Shown piece after piece: positions 10,658 to 22,572 of a stretch of DNA of 64,000 nt. This stretch comes from Tetracentron sinense (taxonomy: Eukaryota > Streptophyta > Magnoliopsida > Trochodendrales > Trochodendraceae): contig CM026562.1 of assembly GCA_015143295.1 (NCBI GenBank), forward strand, positions 10,878,041-10,942,040, given 5' to 3'. Both the position numbers and the translations under genes were made by a program. Under the pieces are notes generated by a model. The model was not told where the DNA came from. It worked only from the letters and a program-made list of their open reading frames with translations, and did no database searches. Position 1 is the stretch's first letter. Each line of letters opens with the position of its first letter.

Positions 10658-11703
10658 TGATCTCTAAGACCTAGAGGGGGGGTGAATAGGTCTATCTAAT
10701 AATTTCTAACCAATTTTAATTTTTCAATTAATATGTTTAAAAATCAATGAACAATTCACTCAGACAATCCACACAAATCAAACACATAAGATTTTTACGT
10801 GGAAAACCCTAACGGGAAAAAACCACGAGACCTCGTCCAGCAACAAACTTCACTATGAAAAGATTTCAAGTACAAGACAAGACCTTACCAAAACAGAAAC
10901 GACGTTCCTAGGTATAGACTCTTACTCTTGATTTCCACGAACCAGCAGGTTCGATCTCCAACGTAGCAGCTTCGGTTCCACACCGACCAAATCTTCTCAA
11001 GCTACTTCAAAACCACGATCACACACGATCGATCTCCTTCCACGAAGGCTCCGGATCAAACACCGGACATACACATAAGGTGTAGGGTTGTGAATCAATT
11101 TAGGAAATTTCAAACCCTAGAGGGATCTCATATAGATCTGAGATCACACAATGCAAGATCAAAGGTTTAGATCTATACTTGCATTCTCTAGGATCAAAGA
11201 AAGAGGAAGGATCAACAAAGATCTAAAAGAACAATAGGAAAAACCCTAGAGGAGTTTCTTAGACCTCTACTCGATCGCTCGGTCCAAAACGGATCGATCG
11301 GTGCTCATAACCGATCGATCGGTTAAAAATCATCTCTCTAGAAAAATACCCCATACAAATTTTTTGTCCAGTCGATAGCCACCGATCGATCGGTCTCAAC
11401 ACCGAGCGATCGGTTGAGACAGAATTTTTTTCAAACCATATTTCTTTTCATGTTTATTTGATTCAACTAAGATCAAACAACTTTGTTAGGTTTAAAACTA
11501 TCCTCTTAGGTATGTTTAGAGTTAGCTAAGTCAAATCCAACCTAGGTAGGGGTCTCTAAGTCCATTACCTTTCTAGATCCAGAGTAGGAGCTTTTTCTTC
11601 ACTTTCTTCAATCTTCTTGATGCTTTAGCTCTTGAACACGACTCGACTCACATGACCTATCTAATGATCACGGAATTTGCCAACACCTACTTAGGGATTT
11701 ACA
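10658..11703 (-). repeat. 3' LTR of S1 (SIRE-type)
   Basis: On the minus strand it starts TGTAAATCCCTAAG right after the polypurine tract (ctcccccttt on the plus strand at 11706-11715) and ends in the 'ccccctctaggtcttagagatca' context typical of SIRE LTR ends. About 1046 bp. It contains a cluster of ACCGATCGATCGGT palindromes at 11270-11420, the same word found in the gypsy LTRs of element A. Confidence 0.8.
11270..11420 (-). promoter_or_regulatory. Palindrome cluster in SIRE LTR (ACCGATCGATCGGT type)
   Basis: Five near-copies within 150 bp: tcgatcgctcggt, ggatcgatcggt, ACCGATCGATCGG (about 11310), ACCGATCGATCGGT (about 11373) and ccgagcgatcggt (about 11402). Clustered perfect palindromes are typical of binding sites for dimeric DNA-binding proteins; the binding factor is unknown. 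No clear TATA box is visible downstream here. Confidence 0.6.
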
Positions 11704-12270
11704 ATCTCCCCCTTTGGCAATTCTAGGACAAAACAAGACTAACTCATATACTAGGTTCAAATTTTCCCAAATGATTCAAAAATGGAAAATTGACCTTTAC
11801 ATGACTCAAAAATAATTACATGACATTTGACATTTTAACTTGTCATGATTCACCAAACTTAGAACCTGTTTGCCTGCACATGCTAAATCAAAAACCTGTG
11901 AAGCATGGGAAATAAAATATTTGAAGAAGTAAAACATGTATAACATCCACAAAACATGTATAACATCCACAAATTTAAATCCATATGCATATCATGGACT
12001 CTCCCCCTTTTTGGCTCGAAATGCCAAAGGCGGACTATAAACAATATAATTAATGCATAAACATCAAATGAGATGAGATATAATAGAATGAGAATAAGCC
12101 ATTCAAATTCATACATCCATAACCAAGTCAATAACATCCAAAAAGGTTTGTACTGAGTACAACCAAGTCAAAATACATCGAAGTCTCAAACTAATACTAG
12201 GACTAAGGTAAACTCCAAAATATACACATGAACCATAAGGAGTATCTATCCTAGTAAATCAATCTAACTA
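11704..12270 (-). other. S1 polypurine tract and 3' UTR
   Basis: The minus strand carries the purine tract gccaaagggggagat just before the LTR start, the site that primes plus-strand DNA synthesis. Further upstream (12001-12029) a hairpin TTTGGC...GCCAAA sits next to a second purine run (aaaaagggggag), an arrangement also present in S2 at 34411-34440. Confidence 0.65.
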
Positions 12271-13560
12271 TCACTCCTGCTCATCATCAGAAGTGAGCTG
12301 AGACTCATAATAAGCTCGAAACTCACGAACATCTCTCTGTACGCCCAGCACTGCTGCATCGAGTGATCCAAGTCTTCCACGTATCTCTGTGGTGAACTCC
12401 TGGTGGGATGAAATATGCGTTGAGAGATCCATCTGCATCTCTCTCATCATTCTGGCTAGATCATCAATCGTGGCCGGAGGTGGATGAGAGGATCCTGTAC
12501 CAAAATCAGCTTCCTCCTCAATATCTCGAACTGAAGCATGAGAGAAGCTCTGAGCGATGGTCTTTTTGTTGATTGGACCTTTCGGATTACGGGTAGGAGC
12601 TCCAGGAGGAGCAATAATCCCTTGAGAACCAAGGAGTTTAGTAATCAGGGATCCAAACGGAAGAGCTCCAACCACAGTTTGAGTTTGATGGGCTTGAATC
12701 ATCAAATCAATTATGTGTGCTGCAAGGTCAATATCATGTCCACGAAGGAGACTGAATAAAAATCGAGCTCTATCTTCCCTAAGATCTGCAGTATGAACTT
12801 TTGGGTGGATATTGGCACTCATTACTAGGTTTACAAGTCTGGCATCCCTAGTGAGTTTTGTTACTTCTATTAAGGAACCAACCCAAAGTGTAGGAGCACC
12901 ACAAAGAAAGGTGACTACATTGTTCATAGATTCTTTATACTCATCTTTCTTGTATTTATAAGGATAATAGGCATCTGGAATTCGAGGACAACCAAGAAAT
13001 TTAGCAATGACATTTGGATTTATCAAAACTAATTGTTCTAAAGATCTAGATTTGAAAGACTAGGTTTTAAAATTGATTTCATAGAAATTTCAGTAAAATT
13101 CCTGGACTAATTGAATAGGAGCAGGACCGGATAAAGTGAGAAGACCTTCCCAGTTATGATCGGTAATGAGCTTAGACAGGTAATAATCTCCAAAATCTGA
13201 AATTCTAATGCTCCTTTCAACCATAATACCCTTTTTACTAAAATACTCACTATAAAGCTGAGCAGCACTAGGGCTAATGAAGGGACCCAATAGAACATTT
13301 GAAGATGAACTAGCTTTTCCCTTTTGTTTCCGGGTTTATCTGCCAAAGATTTTTGGCGATTTTCAGTAGTGAAATCCACCATTCTACGAATTGGTCGATC
13401 CCCTATTGAAATCCCATGTCCTATTGGAGTGAAGGAAAAGGGCTCTTGGTTTTGCTCATCTTCAGGAGGGTCCTCTTGATTTTTGAGGACCAACCTTCGG
13501 CGTTTGGGAACGCCAGACATAAGATAGGTTAGAAGGATTAAGGATAAAATGAAAGCCATG
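12271..13560 (-). pseudogene. SIRE env-like ORF region of S1
   Basis: Two long open stretches on the minus strand carry the wording of the extra ORF of SIRE/Maximus elements, annotated in plants as 'putative plant transposon protein' domain: FLGCPRIPDAYYPY, VVTFLCGAPTLW, and a helical LAAHIIDLMIQAHQ segment. The C-terminal 70 residues look coiled-coil-like and end in acidic TSDDEQE. The family calls this ORF env-like from its position 3' of pol; I see no clear signal peptide or membrane helix in what remains. It is preceded by a promoter-like module at 13745-13860. Fossil with a few breaks. Confidence 0.7.
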
Positions 13561-13744
13561 GATGAACAATCGATGCCCTAGATGAGAAATTCAACCTATA
13601 CGCAAGAAAACGTACAAGGCTTACCTTTTTGATGCTTGGGAAACCCTTAGAGTCGAATGGAATGACCGTAGGAAGGATTTGGAGGAGAGGTAACCGAGAG
13701 ATCGCTCTGGAGTTCGGAGAAGAAGTGAACAGAAAAAGGAGAAA

Positions 13745-13860
13745 TGAGGGTTTTATATCCCTGTTCACGAAAGACCGATCGATCGGTCTTTAACACCGAG
13801 AGATCGGTGGTCTGGAAAAATTTTCAAAAATTTTACTTTTAAAATCATTTCTCCCCCTCA
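13745..13860 (-). promoter_or_regulatory. Internal promoter-like module in front of the env-like ORF
   Basis: On the minus strand, in order: a palindrome variant (ccaccgatctctcggtg, about 13795-13812), a perfect 20-bp palindrome AAGACCGATCGATCGGTCTT (13771-13790), then TATAAAA (complement of 13751-13757) about 14 bp further on, and a pyrimidine-rich leader towards the env-like ORF. The same palindrome word is clustered in this element's LTR (11270-11420) and in the LTRs of gypsy A. This suggests a separate promoter for the env-like message; inferred from sequence only. Confidence 0.55.
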
Positions 13861-14890
13861 ACCAATGGTACAGTAAAAACTCATTTTCACCTCAAAATAA
13901 CCAATTCACCAAAAAATTTGCAATAATTTATTTCAATAAAATCATAAAGAATAATCACCCAAGAATTTATATATCAAGTACAGTCATAAATAAGGATTAT
14001 GTAAACAATAATTGATTTTCACAGGTGATTAATTATGGTATTTGCATCAAATTCACAATTAGAGTCAAGAAACAATTAGAAGTAATGTTAGTGTGAAATC
14101 AAAATTCATTACTTGACTCTTTGAATTGGTTTCCTTCCTTAAGCTAGATTTTGACATTATAGCTCAAATGGGACTCTAAAATTTTCAAAAACTAGTTTCA
14201 AAACCAATAAACATCCATAATTATATGATGAGCAATTTTTACCCCAAATTTGACTAATAAATTTATTTCATTTCTTTTTCAGTCAAATTGTACTCATTGT
14301 GAAAATTCTTTTTGGAATACACTGGTGACTTTCACACAAGTGAGAAGGTAGCTCTTTCTAATGACAGTGGGAGCTTTAACACTAGCAATCCATATAGATA
14401 CCTACTGTTTGTCTAGGTAGCCATTACTCACTGTTTGCATTCACTATAGCTATCACACAAACTCACAGGTAGTCCTCTCCATGTCAATAATTTTTATAAC
14501 TAGGGGGCTCACCTTATGAAATTTTTTATCACATTGGTTATACTAGATTTGATTAATCTAGGGAACCATATGGTATAATATCAGAACCTTTATATAAGAA
14601 CTAATACCATCTAAAGAATCAGTCAGAGTGCATGTGCAACACATAACATCTTTGTTTACTCAGCTCTAACTGAGACTAGTTAGCATGACCAAATTCAATC
14701 ACAAGATCGAACCAACAGTTGACCTATCCTAATTTACTCAATCCTATGAAATATTTATCCTTGGATTATATGTTCAAATATGATTTCAAGGAAATAAATG
14801 AAGTTTAATACAGGAGAGTAGGTTAAAAAAAATAGCTCTATGACATGAATAAAACATGAAGAACACATAGGCTATGAAACAAGTACACCT
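13861..14890 (-). other. S1 spacer between pol and env-like ORF
   Basis: About 1 kb of AT-rich non-coding sequence between the RNase H end and the promoter-like module. Long spacers here are usual in SIRE elements. No ORF with recognisable motifs. Confidence 0.55.
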
Positions 14891-16216
14891 TTACTCAACT
14901 CCGCACAAACCTATGGATTTCCTAAGGAGTTCAAACCTAAAGGAATCTAAAGGTTTTGTAAGAATGTCCGCAAATTGATTCTCTATTTGGACATACTCTA
15001 TAGACACAATTTTTTGCTCAACAAGATCACGGATGAAGTGATGTCTAATGTCTATGTGTTTTGTACGAGAATGTTGAACAGGATTTTTGGAAATATTGAT
15101 AGCACTTGAATTATCACAATACACAGTCATAGTGCTTTGTTCAATCCCGTAATCATTCAACATCTGCTTCATCCACAGAAGTTGAGTGCAACAACTGCCA
15201 GCTGCTATGTACTCAGCTTCTGCAGTGGACAATGAAATTGAATTATGCTTTTTGCTAAGCCAAGCAACTAAGCAGTTTCCAATATAGAAACTCATCCTAT
15301 CATCAGCATTTCCGGCCCAATCGGCATTGGAATATCCAACTATCGTGGCATTTGTATCAAAAGAATACAATAGGCCAAATGATAGAGTTCCACTCACATA
15401 TCGAATGATACGCTTGACTACAAGCAAGTGAGACTCTTTTGGGCTCGCTTGATAGCGGGCACATGCACCAATACTAAAGGCTATGTCTGGTCTAGTAGCA
15501 GTTAGGTAGAGTAAACTACCAATCATGCTTCTATAAGAAGTTTGATCAACATCTTTGCCTGAAGCATCTTTACTAAGTTTTGTAGTAGAACTCATAGGAG
15601 TCCTTATATGCTTAGCAGAGCTCATGCCAAATTTCTTCACTAGATTTTTAGCATATTTGATTTGAGATACTGAGATCCCAGAATCCAATTGCTTGATCTG
15701 AAGACCAAGAAAGAAACTTAGCTCACCAACTATGCTCATTTCAAATTCATTTTTCATTTGTTCAGCAAATGAAAGAGCATGTAAGTCTAATGTGGAACCA
15801 AACACTATGTCATCAACATATATCTGGGCGATGACAATATCACCTTTCACATTCTTTATGAAAAGGGTTCTGTCTACTCCCCCTTTCAAAAATCCATTTT
15901 CCAAGAGATAAGTAGTCAGCCTCTCATACCAAGCTCTTGAAGCTTGCTTTAAACCATAGAGGGCCCTTTTTAATCGATAGACTTGATCAAGGTGATGTGG
16001 ATCTTCAAACCCTTTTGGTTGTTCCACATAGACTTCCTCCTGAAGAATGCCATTCAGAAAGGCACTCTTAACATCCATTTGAAAAAGTTTGAATTTCATA
16101 TGGCAAGCCACAGCTAGAAGAATTCTTATTGATTCTAGCCTGGCTACAGGAGCAAAGGTTTCATCGAAGTCAATACCTTCAATTTGGGTGTATCCTTGTC
16201 CAAATTCACCTGATTT
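14891..16216 (-). pseudogene. SIRE reverse transcriptase-RNase H of S1
   Basis: A long open stretch on the minus strand reads as copia [40 protein letters not shown], the catalytic box [37 protein letters not shown] and the RNase H word [11 protein letters not shown]. It ends ADILTKPL...LRKSIGLC, the standard C-terminus of copia pol. It converts element RNA to cDNA in the virus-like particle. The upstream part (integrase, protease, gag) is absent because the element is cut at about 16217. Reading frame is well kept over roughly 400 residues. Confidence 0.9.
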
Positions 16217-18777
16217 ATCCTTTTAGTTTGCCCATCAATCTATGGATGAAAGGCCATGCTAAAGTCCAAACGGGAACTCATGGTGCTCTGGAAGCTCTTC
16301 CAGAACTTGGAAGTGAATCTAGGATCCAAATCTGAAACAATGCTCACTAGCACCCCGTGCAATCGAACCACTTCCTTGATGTAAAATGCAACTAGCTAGT
16401 TCGAGTTGAACGTAGTCCAATAGGGAAGGAAATGAGTAGACTTTGTCAGACTGTCAACCACTACCCAAATGGCATTGGAGTTCCTAGCCCTCCGTGGCAA
16501 CCCCACAATGAAGTCCATAGAAATGTTCTCCCATTTCCACTCGGGAATAGGGAGGGGCTGCAAAAGACCTGCTAGCCTCATATGCTCGGCCTTGACTTGC
16601 TGGCACACCAAGCACCGAGACATATACTCCGCCACTTCCCTCTTCATGTTCGGCCACCAGAAATGCCTGGATGTACTGTATACATAGGCTGGTGAGCTTC
16701 GTCTAAGATTTCTCATCTAAGCTCCTCATCGGCTGGAACACATATCCTTCCCTTGAATGTAATAGTCCCATCACCCTTCAAGGCAAAATCCTTGTTGCCA
16801 CTACTAATCGACTTATCTCGGTAAGCAAGTAATTCGGCATCCGACCCTTGTAACTCCAGGATCCGGATTAAGATGTAAGGCCTAACTGTGATATTAGCCA
16901 TCATTGGCCCATATATAGGACAGCTAAAACTTATGTCGAGGTTAGACACATCCTCCATCAACTTCCACTTTTGCACTATCATGTGAGCCACAAGTCTAGT
17001 AGGCTTTCTGCTCAGAGCATCTGCCACCATGTTTTTCTTACCTGGATGGTATTGAATGGAGCATTCATAGTCCTTTAAAAACTCCATCCATCGTCGTTCC
17101 CTCAAGTTCAACTTTTTTCTAGGAAAACATGTACTTCAGACTTTTGTGATCCATAAACACATCAAATTGTTCCCCATAAAGATAGTGCCACCAAATCTTT
17201 AGTGCAAACACTACTGCGGCCAACTCCAAGTCGTGCGTAGGGTAGTTCCTTTCATGATCTTTCAATTGTCTTGAAGCATAGGAAATTAAATTCTTGCGCT
17301 ACATCAAAAAACATCTTAGCCCAATGTGCGAGGCATCACTATATACCGTAAAGCCACCACTCTTGGATGGCACTGTGATGATGGGAGGCGTAGTGAGCAG
17401 CTTCTTCAACTCCACGAAACTATCTTGCACTTATCACTCCAAACAAACTTGGTATTTTTTTGAGTAAGATACGTGAGCGGTGCCGCTAAACTGGAGAATC
17501 CCTCTATGAATCTCTGATAGTAGCCTGTCAAACCGAGGAAGCTACGTATCTCTGTAACACTCCTGGGTCTCTCCCATGGCATAACTGCCTCTATCCTTGC
17601 TGGATCAACCGAAACACCCTCCGCGGATACTATGTGGCCAAGAAATGCCACTTCTTCCAACCAGAATTCACACTTACTCAACTTGGTGTACAGTCTATGC
17701 TCTCGAAGCTTCTCAAGAGTAGGTGAAGGTCTCAATCATGATCCTCCCTTGTCTAGGAATACACAAAGATGTCATCGACGAACACTACGACACCTTGATC
17801 TAGACAAGGTCTGAAAACCCAGTTCATCAAATCCATAAACGCCGCTGGTGCGTTCGTTAAACCGAAAAGCATGACAAGGAACTTGTAGTGCCCGTACTGA
17901 GTCCTGAAAGCAATCTTGGGAATATCTTCCCCCTTGATCTTTAATTAATGATTACCCGATCTAAGATCAATTTTGGAGAAAAATCTTGCTCCCTTCAGTT
18001 GGTCAAACAAGTCATCTATCCGAGGCAAAGGATAACGATTATTAATCGTGACCTTGTTCAACTACCTATAATCGATGCACATCCTCATTGAACCATCTTT
18101 CTTCTTCAAGAAGAATACTAGAGCTCCCCATGGTGACACACTTGGTCGGATGAAATCAAGTTGTTGCAACTCTTTGATTTGCTCTTTCAATTCCTTAAGT
18201 TCTATTAGGGCCATCCTATATGACGTCCTTAAAATCGGAGTTGTGCTAGAAGCAAGCTCTATCGCAAACTCGATCTCCCGATCTGGAGGCAATCTAGGCA
18301 ATTCCTTAGGGAACACACCCAAGTACTCACTCACTACTGGAATAGCTGAGGAGTCTCGTGCCTTTGATTTCAAAAGGCTTAGTGCTGTGAAGCGAGCAAT
18401 GTCTCTCCTCTGCAATCCATGAAAATAAAACGGCTTTATACCCTTCGGCCTGAAGTTCACTATCTTCTCAAAACATGCCACATGTCCGTGGCAAGTCGAT
18501 AGCCAATCCATCCCGAGAATGACATCGAAGTCTAAGTCTTGGAACTCTAGGATGATCAGGTCGGTCAACAATTCATTCTACCCCACTTGAACCACACAAT
18601 CCTTGTATATCCAGTCCGTAACCATTGACTTTCCTAGTGGAGTCAAAATGGACAACTCACGCTCCAACGGACTAGACTCAGATGAAAAACTCAATGCAAA
18701 AACAGGCAAGATAAAAAAATGAGTGGATCCTGTGTCGATCAACACTCGGGCTAGACATTCATTTACTAATAATGCGC
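16217..18777 (-). pseudogene. pol remnant (PR-RT-RNase H-IN) of M1
   Basis: Domains in minus-strand order: protease with the DTGSTHFF-like active site (about 18745-18725) and [20 protein letters not shown] with a catalytic VDD-type box and [16 protein letters not shown]; RNase H with [16 protein letters not shown]; integrase zinc-binding part [18 protein letters not shown] and [12 protein letters not shown]. These match Tekay/Del chromovirus pol and elements A and B. The chromodomain would lie beyond the junction at 16217 and is absent. Several breaks. Confidence 0.85.
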
Positions 18778-18904
18778 CTGTGAAATTAAATAATTCACAT
18801 CAATGCATTTCAATAAGTGTACAGGTAATATGTTGTACACATAAGTAATCATATCATACAATAACAAGCATTCACAACTTGAAAACTTTAGCATTCTAGT
18901 GTAC
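18778..18904 (-). other. GT...AG interval between gag and pol of M1
   Basis: Minus strand reads ...tgcaag|gtacac at the upstream edge and ...aatttcacag|gcgc at the downstream edge, 127 bp apart and AT-rich. The same kind of interval, with the same edges but diverged inside, lies at the same place in elements A and B. It looks like a spliceosomal intron; spliced gag-pol is known for Ogre/Tat gypsy elements. Not proven here. Confidence 0.55.
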
Positions 18905-20137
18905 CTTGCATGACATCATCAGATGCTCGTGCGTCTCTTTCCGTCAAGGCAAAGACTCAGCCCTGATTTGCTTGGCAAGGCGACCATGTAGACGGTGAGG
19001 GCCTGATGCTTATAAAGAGCTCTGCTGAGATGGCCGCCTGATTGGGGGCCTACTTCCCTGAGCCTGGGTTGGCAATTGACGGCAGGGACAATCTTTGATC
19101 ATGTGGCTCTGATCACCACAGTGAAAGCATCCACCTGAAATCTTCCTACACTCTCTGGCCAAATACCTCCTACCACAATAAGTACAGACCTCATAAGAGA
19201 ATGTAGAGGGCGCGTATCCCATGGCTTGAGATAGTGTGGGATGAGGAGCCTGTGTAGTAGCCGGGCATTAAGCTTGTGGAGCAAAAGGATGAGGAGCCTA
19301 CGGTGCTGAATACAGCCTATATGACTGTGTTGGCCCATAAGGCATGTATGGAGTAGTCCTAGCCCTCTTCTCTGCTGAGCCACTGAACTGGCCTCTTACG
19401 ATTTCCCTTCTCTTAAAGAATTCCTCAGAATTCGCCTTTGCTAACTGTGCTTTATCAACAACCTCTGAATAAGTCTCATTCCTAAACATAGAGACCATAT
19501 CCTTGATGTAGGCCTTCAACCCCCTCTCGAACTTCCGTGCCTTCATGGCCTCCGTAGCTATCATGTGAGGAGCGAATCTAGACAACTCCAAAAATTTGGC
19601 CTCGTACTCGGCCACCGAAAAGTTACCTTGCTCCAAGGTGATAAAATTAACTTCTTTCTTCTTTTTCATTCTTACCGAGAAGTACTTCTTTTAGAAGACG
19701 TCAAGAAATTCTCCCCAAGTCCACTCTTGACCCAGTCGGGTCAAATCCTAAGTCCTAACTGTGGACCTCCACCAATGGTCAGCCTCACCTTCTAGCATAA
19801 AGGTGGCCTAGGTGACCCTCTCCGCCTCAGTAGGCAACAATACTGAGAACAGCTTTTCAAGCTGCCTGATCCATGCTTCGGCCACTAACAGATCATTGCT
19901 CCCACAAAATACCAAAGGCCTCATCCTCCAAAAAACCTTTATCCCTGCTTGTGCTCTATTTGGCAGAGCAGTGATAAGTGCCACAGAAGGAGGAGTAGCA
20001 GGCTGCCTAGCTGCTAGCATAACCAAGGTCTCGGCTAAAGATGGAATAGCTTGTGCGAAGTCGGGTTGTTCATCACCCGAGGGAGCATCACCTCTATTTC
20101 CCCTTGTATTTTATACACGACCCCAAGCTCTGCATCT
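18905..20137 (-). pseudogene. gag remnant of M1
   Basis: The minus strand carries the Gag core (MRPLVFCGSNDLLVAEAWI, FSVLLPTEAERVT, EQGNFSVAEYEAKFLELS, KARKFERGL) and one CCHC zinc knuckle CFHCGDQSHMIKDC near 19090-19130, preceded by a second cysteine pair (CTYCGRR). Pro/Gln-rich linkers lie on both sides. Gag forms the particle and packages RNA. The coding sequence is broken in a few places. Confidence 0.8.
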
Positions 20138-20444
20138 CATTATTAAATTATGAGAAAAACAGTACCTCATGAGTCTAACTTGGATATATGTTCAATAACT
20201 ATTTCAACAATCACTTAATATTAACTAAGTACGTAATAATACACCGAGGTATACATCACAATAATATAGGCTTACAATTTGTGGTTCCTAGCGTAAGGCA
20301 CTAAGTTCGGTTGGGTTCCAACCAGTTATGGACTAAGACTATATGGTTAGTACATACTTGGAATACGACTTCTTTCTAAAACTTAATGCCTTGTTTCAAT
20401 CATGGTATCAAACTCTATGCGACCGTAAGGACTCTAATGTTTAG
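20138..20444 (-). other. Leader of M1 between PBS and gag
   Basis: About 300 bp, AT-rich, between the primer-binding site and the gag start, equivalent to 26502-26846 in element A. No ORF or strong structure recognised. Confidence 0.5.
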
Positions 20445-20456
20445 GCTCTGATACCA
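20445..20456 (-). other. Primer-binding site of M1 (initiator-Met tRNA)
   Basis: The minus strand reads TGGTATCAGAGC, four bases downstream of the LTR end, the standard plant tRNA-iMet primer site. Confidence 0.9.
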
Positions 20457-20873
20457 CTTCTGTCGTGCCCCAAAATCCCCCGTAGGAGTTAGGTGAGACT
20501 TTAGATGTGACTACTATAACCTGGCAAACCATCCTGCAAATAATAAAGACACATACATAGCGGAAGCGTATAAATCAGAGTGCGGAAACATAACTAAAAT
20601 TTTTCCTTTTCTATACATAATCAGTATTCCAAGTTTATACACAAAATATCAAGTGCTAGAGTGGACATGCCCACTTATCAAAATGTGAAATCATAAAAAA
20701 TCTCTCACTCTCTCAATAGTCGCCCGAGTAAGGCCTACTATCTAGGTCTCTTGCCTCCACCTGAGGCTCTACCATAGGCTCCACATGAGACTCCTCCTCA
20801 CCATAATCCTCCTCGATCCAAGGACCCGGAGCACATATATCATACAGTGTACCTGTCAACATCAATAGGTATG

Positions 20874-20894
20874 GCTGAGCATTGAATACTCAGC
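20874..20894 (-). other. Shared LTR hairpin (M1 copy)
   Basis: GCTGAG (20874-20879) pairs with CTCAGC (20889-20894) around a 9-base loop. The same hairpin occurs in every gypsy LTR of the window at a similar distance from the 3' end of the LTR. Confidence 0.7.
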
Positions 20895-21222
20895 GAATAC
20901 AAGCTACTAGCTAACAATAGTAATAACGTAATTCAATTCATAATTTCAAATTAAACAAACATGATAACCATGACATACATGAGACTAAATGTGAAAACTC
21001 CGTATAAAACCTTTACTCATCATTCATAACTTGTTCTTGAAAATATCTTTTCGTAATTTCAAAACTTGCTTATCGTGTTTAAAATCTCATTCTTGTCTTG
21101 TTCTTGTCTCGTGGAAATCATGTTTGTCTTGTCTTGCTTGTCATGTTGTGCTTGCCTTGTCTTACCTTGTCATGCTTATCTTGTGAGCCGGATGTTAGTG
21201 CCCTTGTAATGACTTGTGAGCC

Positions 21223-21402
21223 GGGTATGCAAATACCCTTCATTGAATTCTTGGAAGCAACTTGTGAGCCGGGTATGTAAATACCCTTCAACAAAAATCG
21301 AAAAGGCGCACCGACATCCTTGACCAGCCCAATTTCCGGCATTATCATACTTGTCTTGTCTTGTTTTTTTGAAGCCAGATATGGCATATCCTTGGATATG
21401 CC
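21223..21402 (-). repeat. Hairpin array in M1 LTR
   Basis: GGGTAT-gcaa-ATACCC (21223-21238), GGGTAT-gtaa-ATACCC (21271-21286), each after 'cttgtgagcc', and GGCATATCC-tt-GGATATGCC (21383-21402). It sits where other LTRs have their hairpin arrays. Confidence 0.65.
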
Positions 21403-22352
21403 CTATCCTTGACCGACCCAAGGATCGGCTTTATCATTCGGGTCGTAAATCACTTGTCTTGCTCTTGATTGTTTTTCATATACTTATAACTCGGTTCATG
21501 CATGCATGCGTGCTTGTGCATAGTAAATGGTGAACATGAAAGTGACATGGAGATATTTAAAGAATAACATGAGGCATTCGAGTATTTCTATAGTCATGGG
21601 ATATCTTAAAGGAAGCATATATATAGGCATTATAGACATTTGATATTTGTAGAAAGACCTTAAATCATGCTTTCATAGTCATAGGTTTAAATCCATACAT
21701 GCATGTTATCGAACACATAACATTCAACATTTCAGTATACATTAACTCATGTTCTTATAGTCATACTTTTCATCAAACACCTTACGTGCATGTTTTATGT
21801 GTACATTGACCTTCCCATTTTCCATCATACAATAAACATCCACATTCTCCATGGCATCCAATTTACGCCTCAACCAATCCATACATCCCACAACATCCAT
21901 ATCCATATTAATTAATCTATACATCATAGGTGAACATGATTGATTCAAAAAAAAGGAACATGCAAGCTCAATCCAAGATTCGTTCTTCAAAAACCTATGT
22001 TTTGGATCTAGGTTATCACTAAGCCAACTAGAAGGATGTACTAACCTCTTGAAGATAATTTTCTTAGCTTAGATAAAACCCTTGAGTAAGGACCCCAAAC
22101 TTGAAGGAGAAGACACCACCTTGAGGAGGAAGATCCTTTCTTGAAGAAGATGATCCAAGCTTGATGGGGAAGATCTAAACCTTTATTTGATCTTCACTTG
22201 CTCTCTAATCTAAAACCCCTCTTTGGAAATCCCTAATCTTCTCCATTTTCCTTCCAAAATCTCCTTTATATTTAGGTTAAACCCAAAACCCCCAAATGGC
22301 CTCCTATTTATAGCTCAAGGGGTTGAAACCCCAATTTCTGTAACTCGGTACT

Positions 22353-22572
22353 CGCATGTGATCGATTGCACACCATCTGCGATCGATCGTAGCTCACGGT
22401 ACAATCTATCGCACCTGGAGGTGATTTGTCGCACGTGAACCCGAGAGCTATCAAATTTCAACTATATACGATCAATCGCACACCCCCTGCGATTGATCAC
22501 AAGTCCACCTGAATGGTTTCCCAGAATTTGCTCTAACTGCGATCGATCACACCCCATCTAAGATCGATTGCA
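22353..22572 (-). promoter_or_regulatory. Palindrome cluster in M1 LTR (TGCGATCGATCGCA type)
   Basis: Seven or so near-copies of GCGATCGATCGCA (for example tgcgatcgatcgta near 22378, tgcgatcgatcaca near 22538, gatcgattgcaa near 22562). The TATAAATA box lies 41 bp downstream on the minus strand. The position suggests upstream activator or repressor sites. Confidence 0.65.

Larger units (their letters stand above)
10658..16216 (-). mobile_element. SIRE/Maximus Ty1/copia remnant S1 (minus strand)
   Basis: Reading on the minus strand: RT-RNase H (16216 to 14891), a 1.1-kb spacer, a promoter-like module (13745-13860), env-like ORF region (13560 to 12271), a 3' UTR with hairpin and purine tract, a polypurine tract (11718-11704), and the 3' LTR (11703-10658). 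The order pol, then env-like ORF, then LTR is diagnostic of the SIRE lineage. Gag, protease, integrase and the 5' LTR are not present: the element abuts minus-strand gypsy M1 at about 16217. Part of the coding sequence still reads open over long stretches, so it is not very old, but it is incomplete. Confidence 0.85.
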
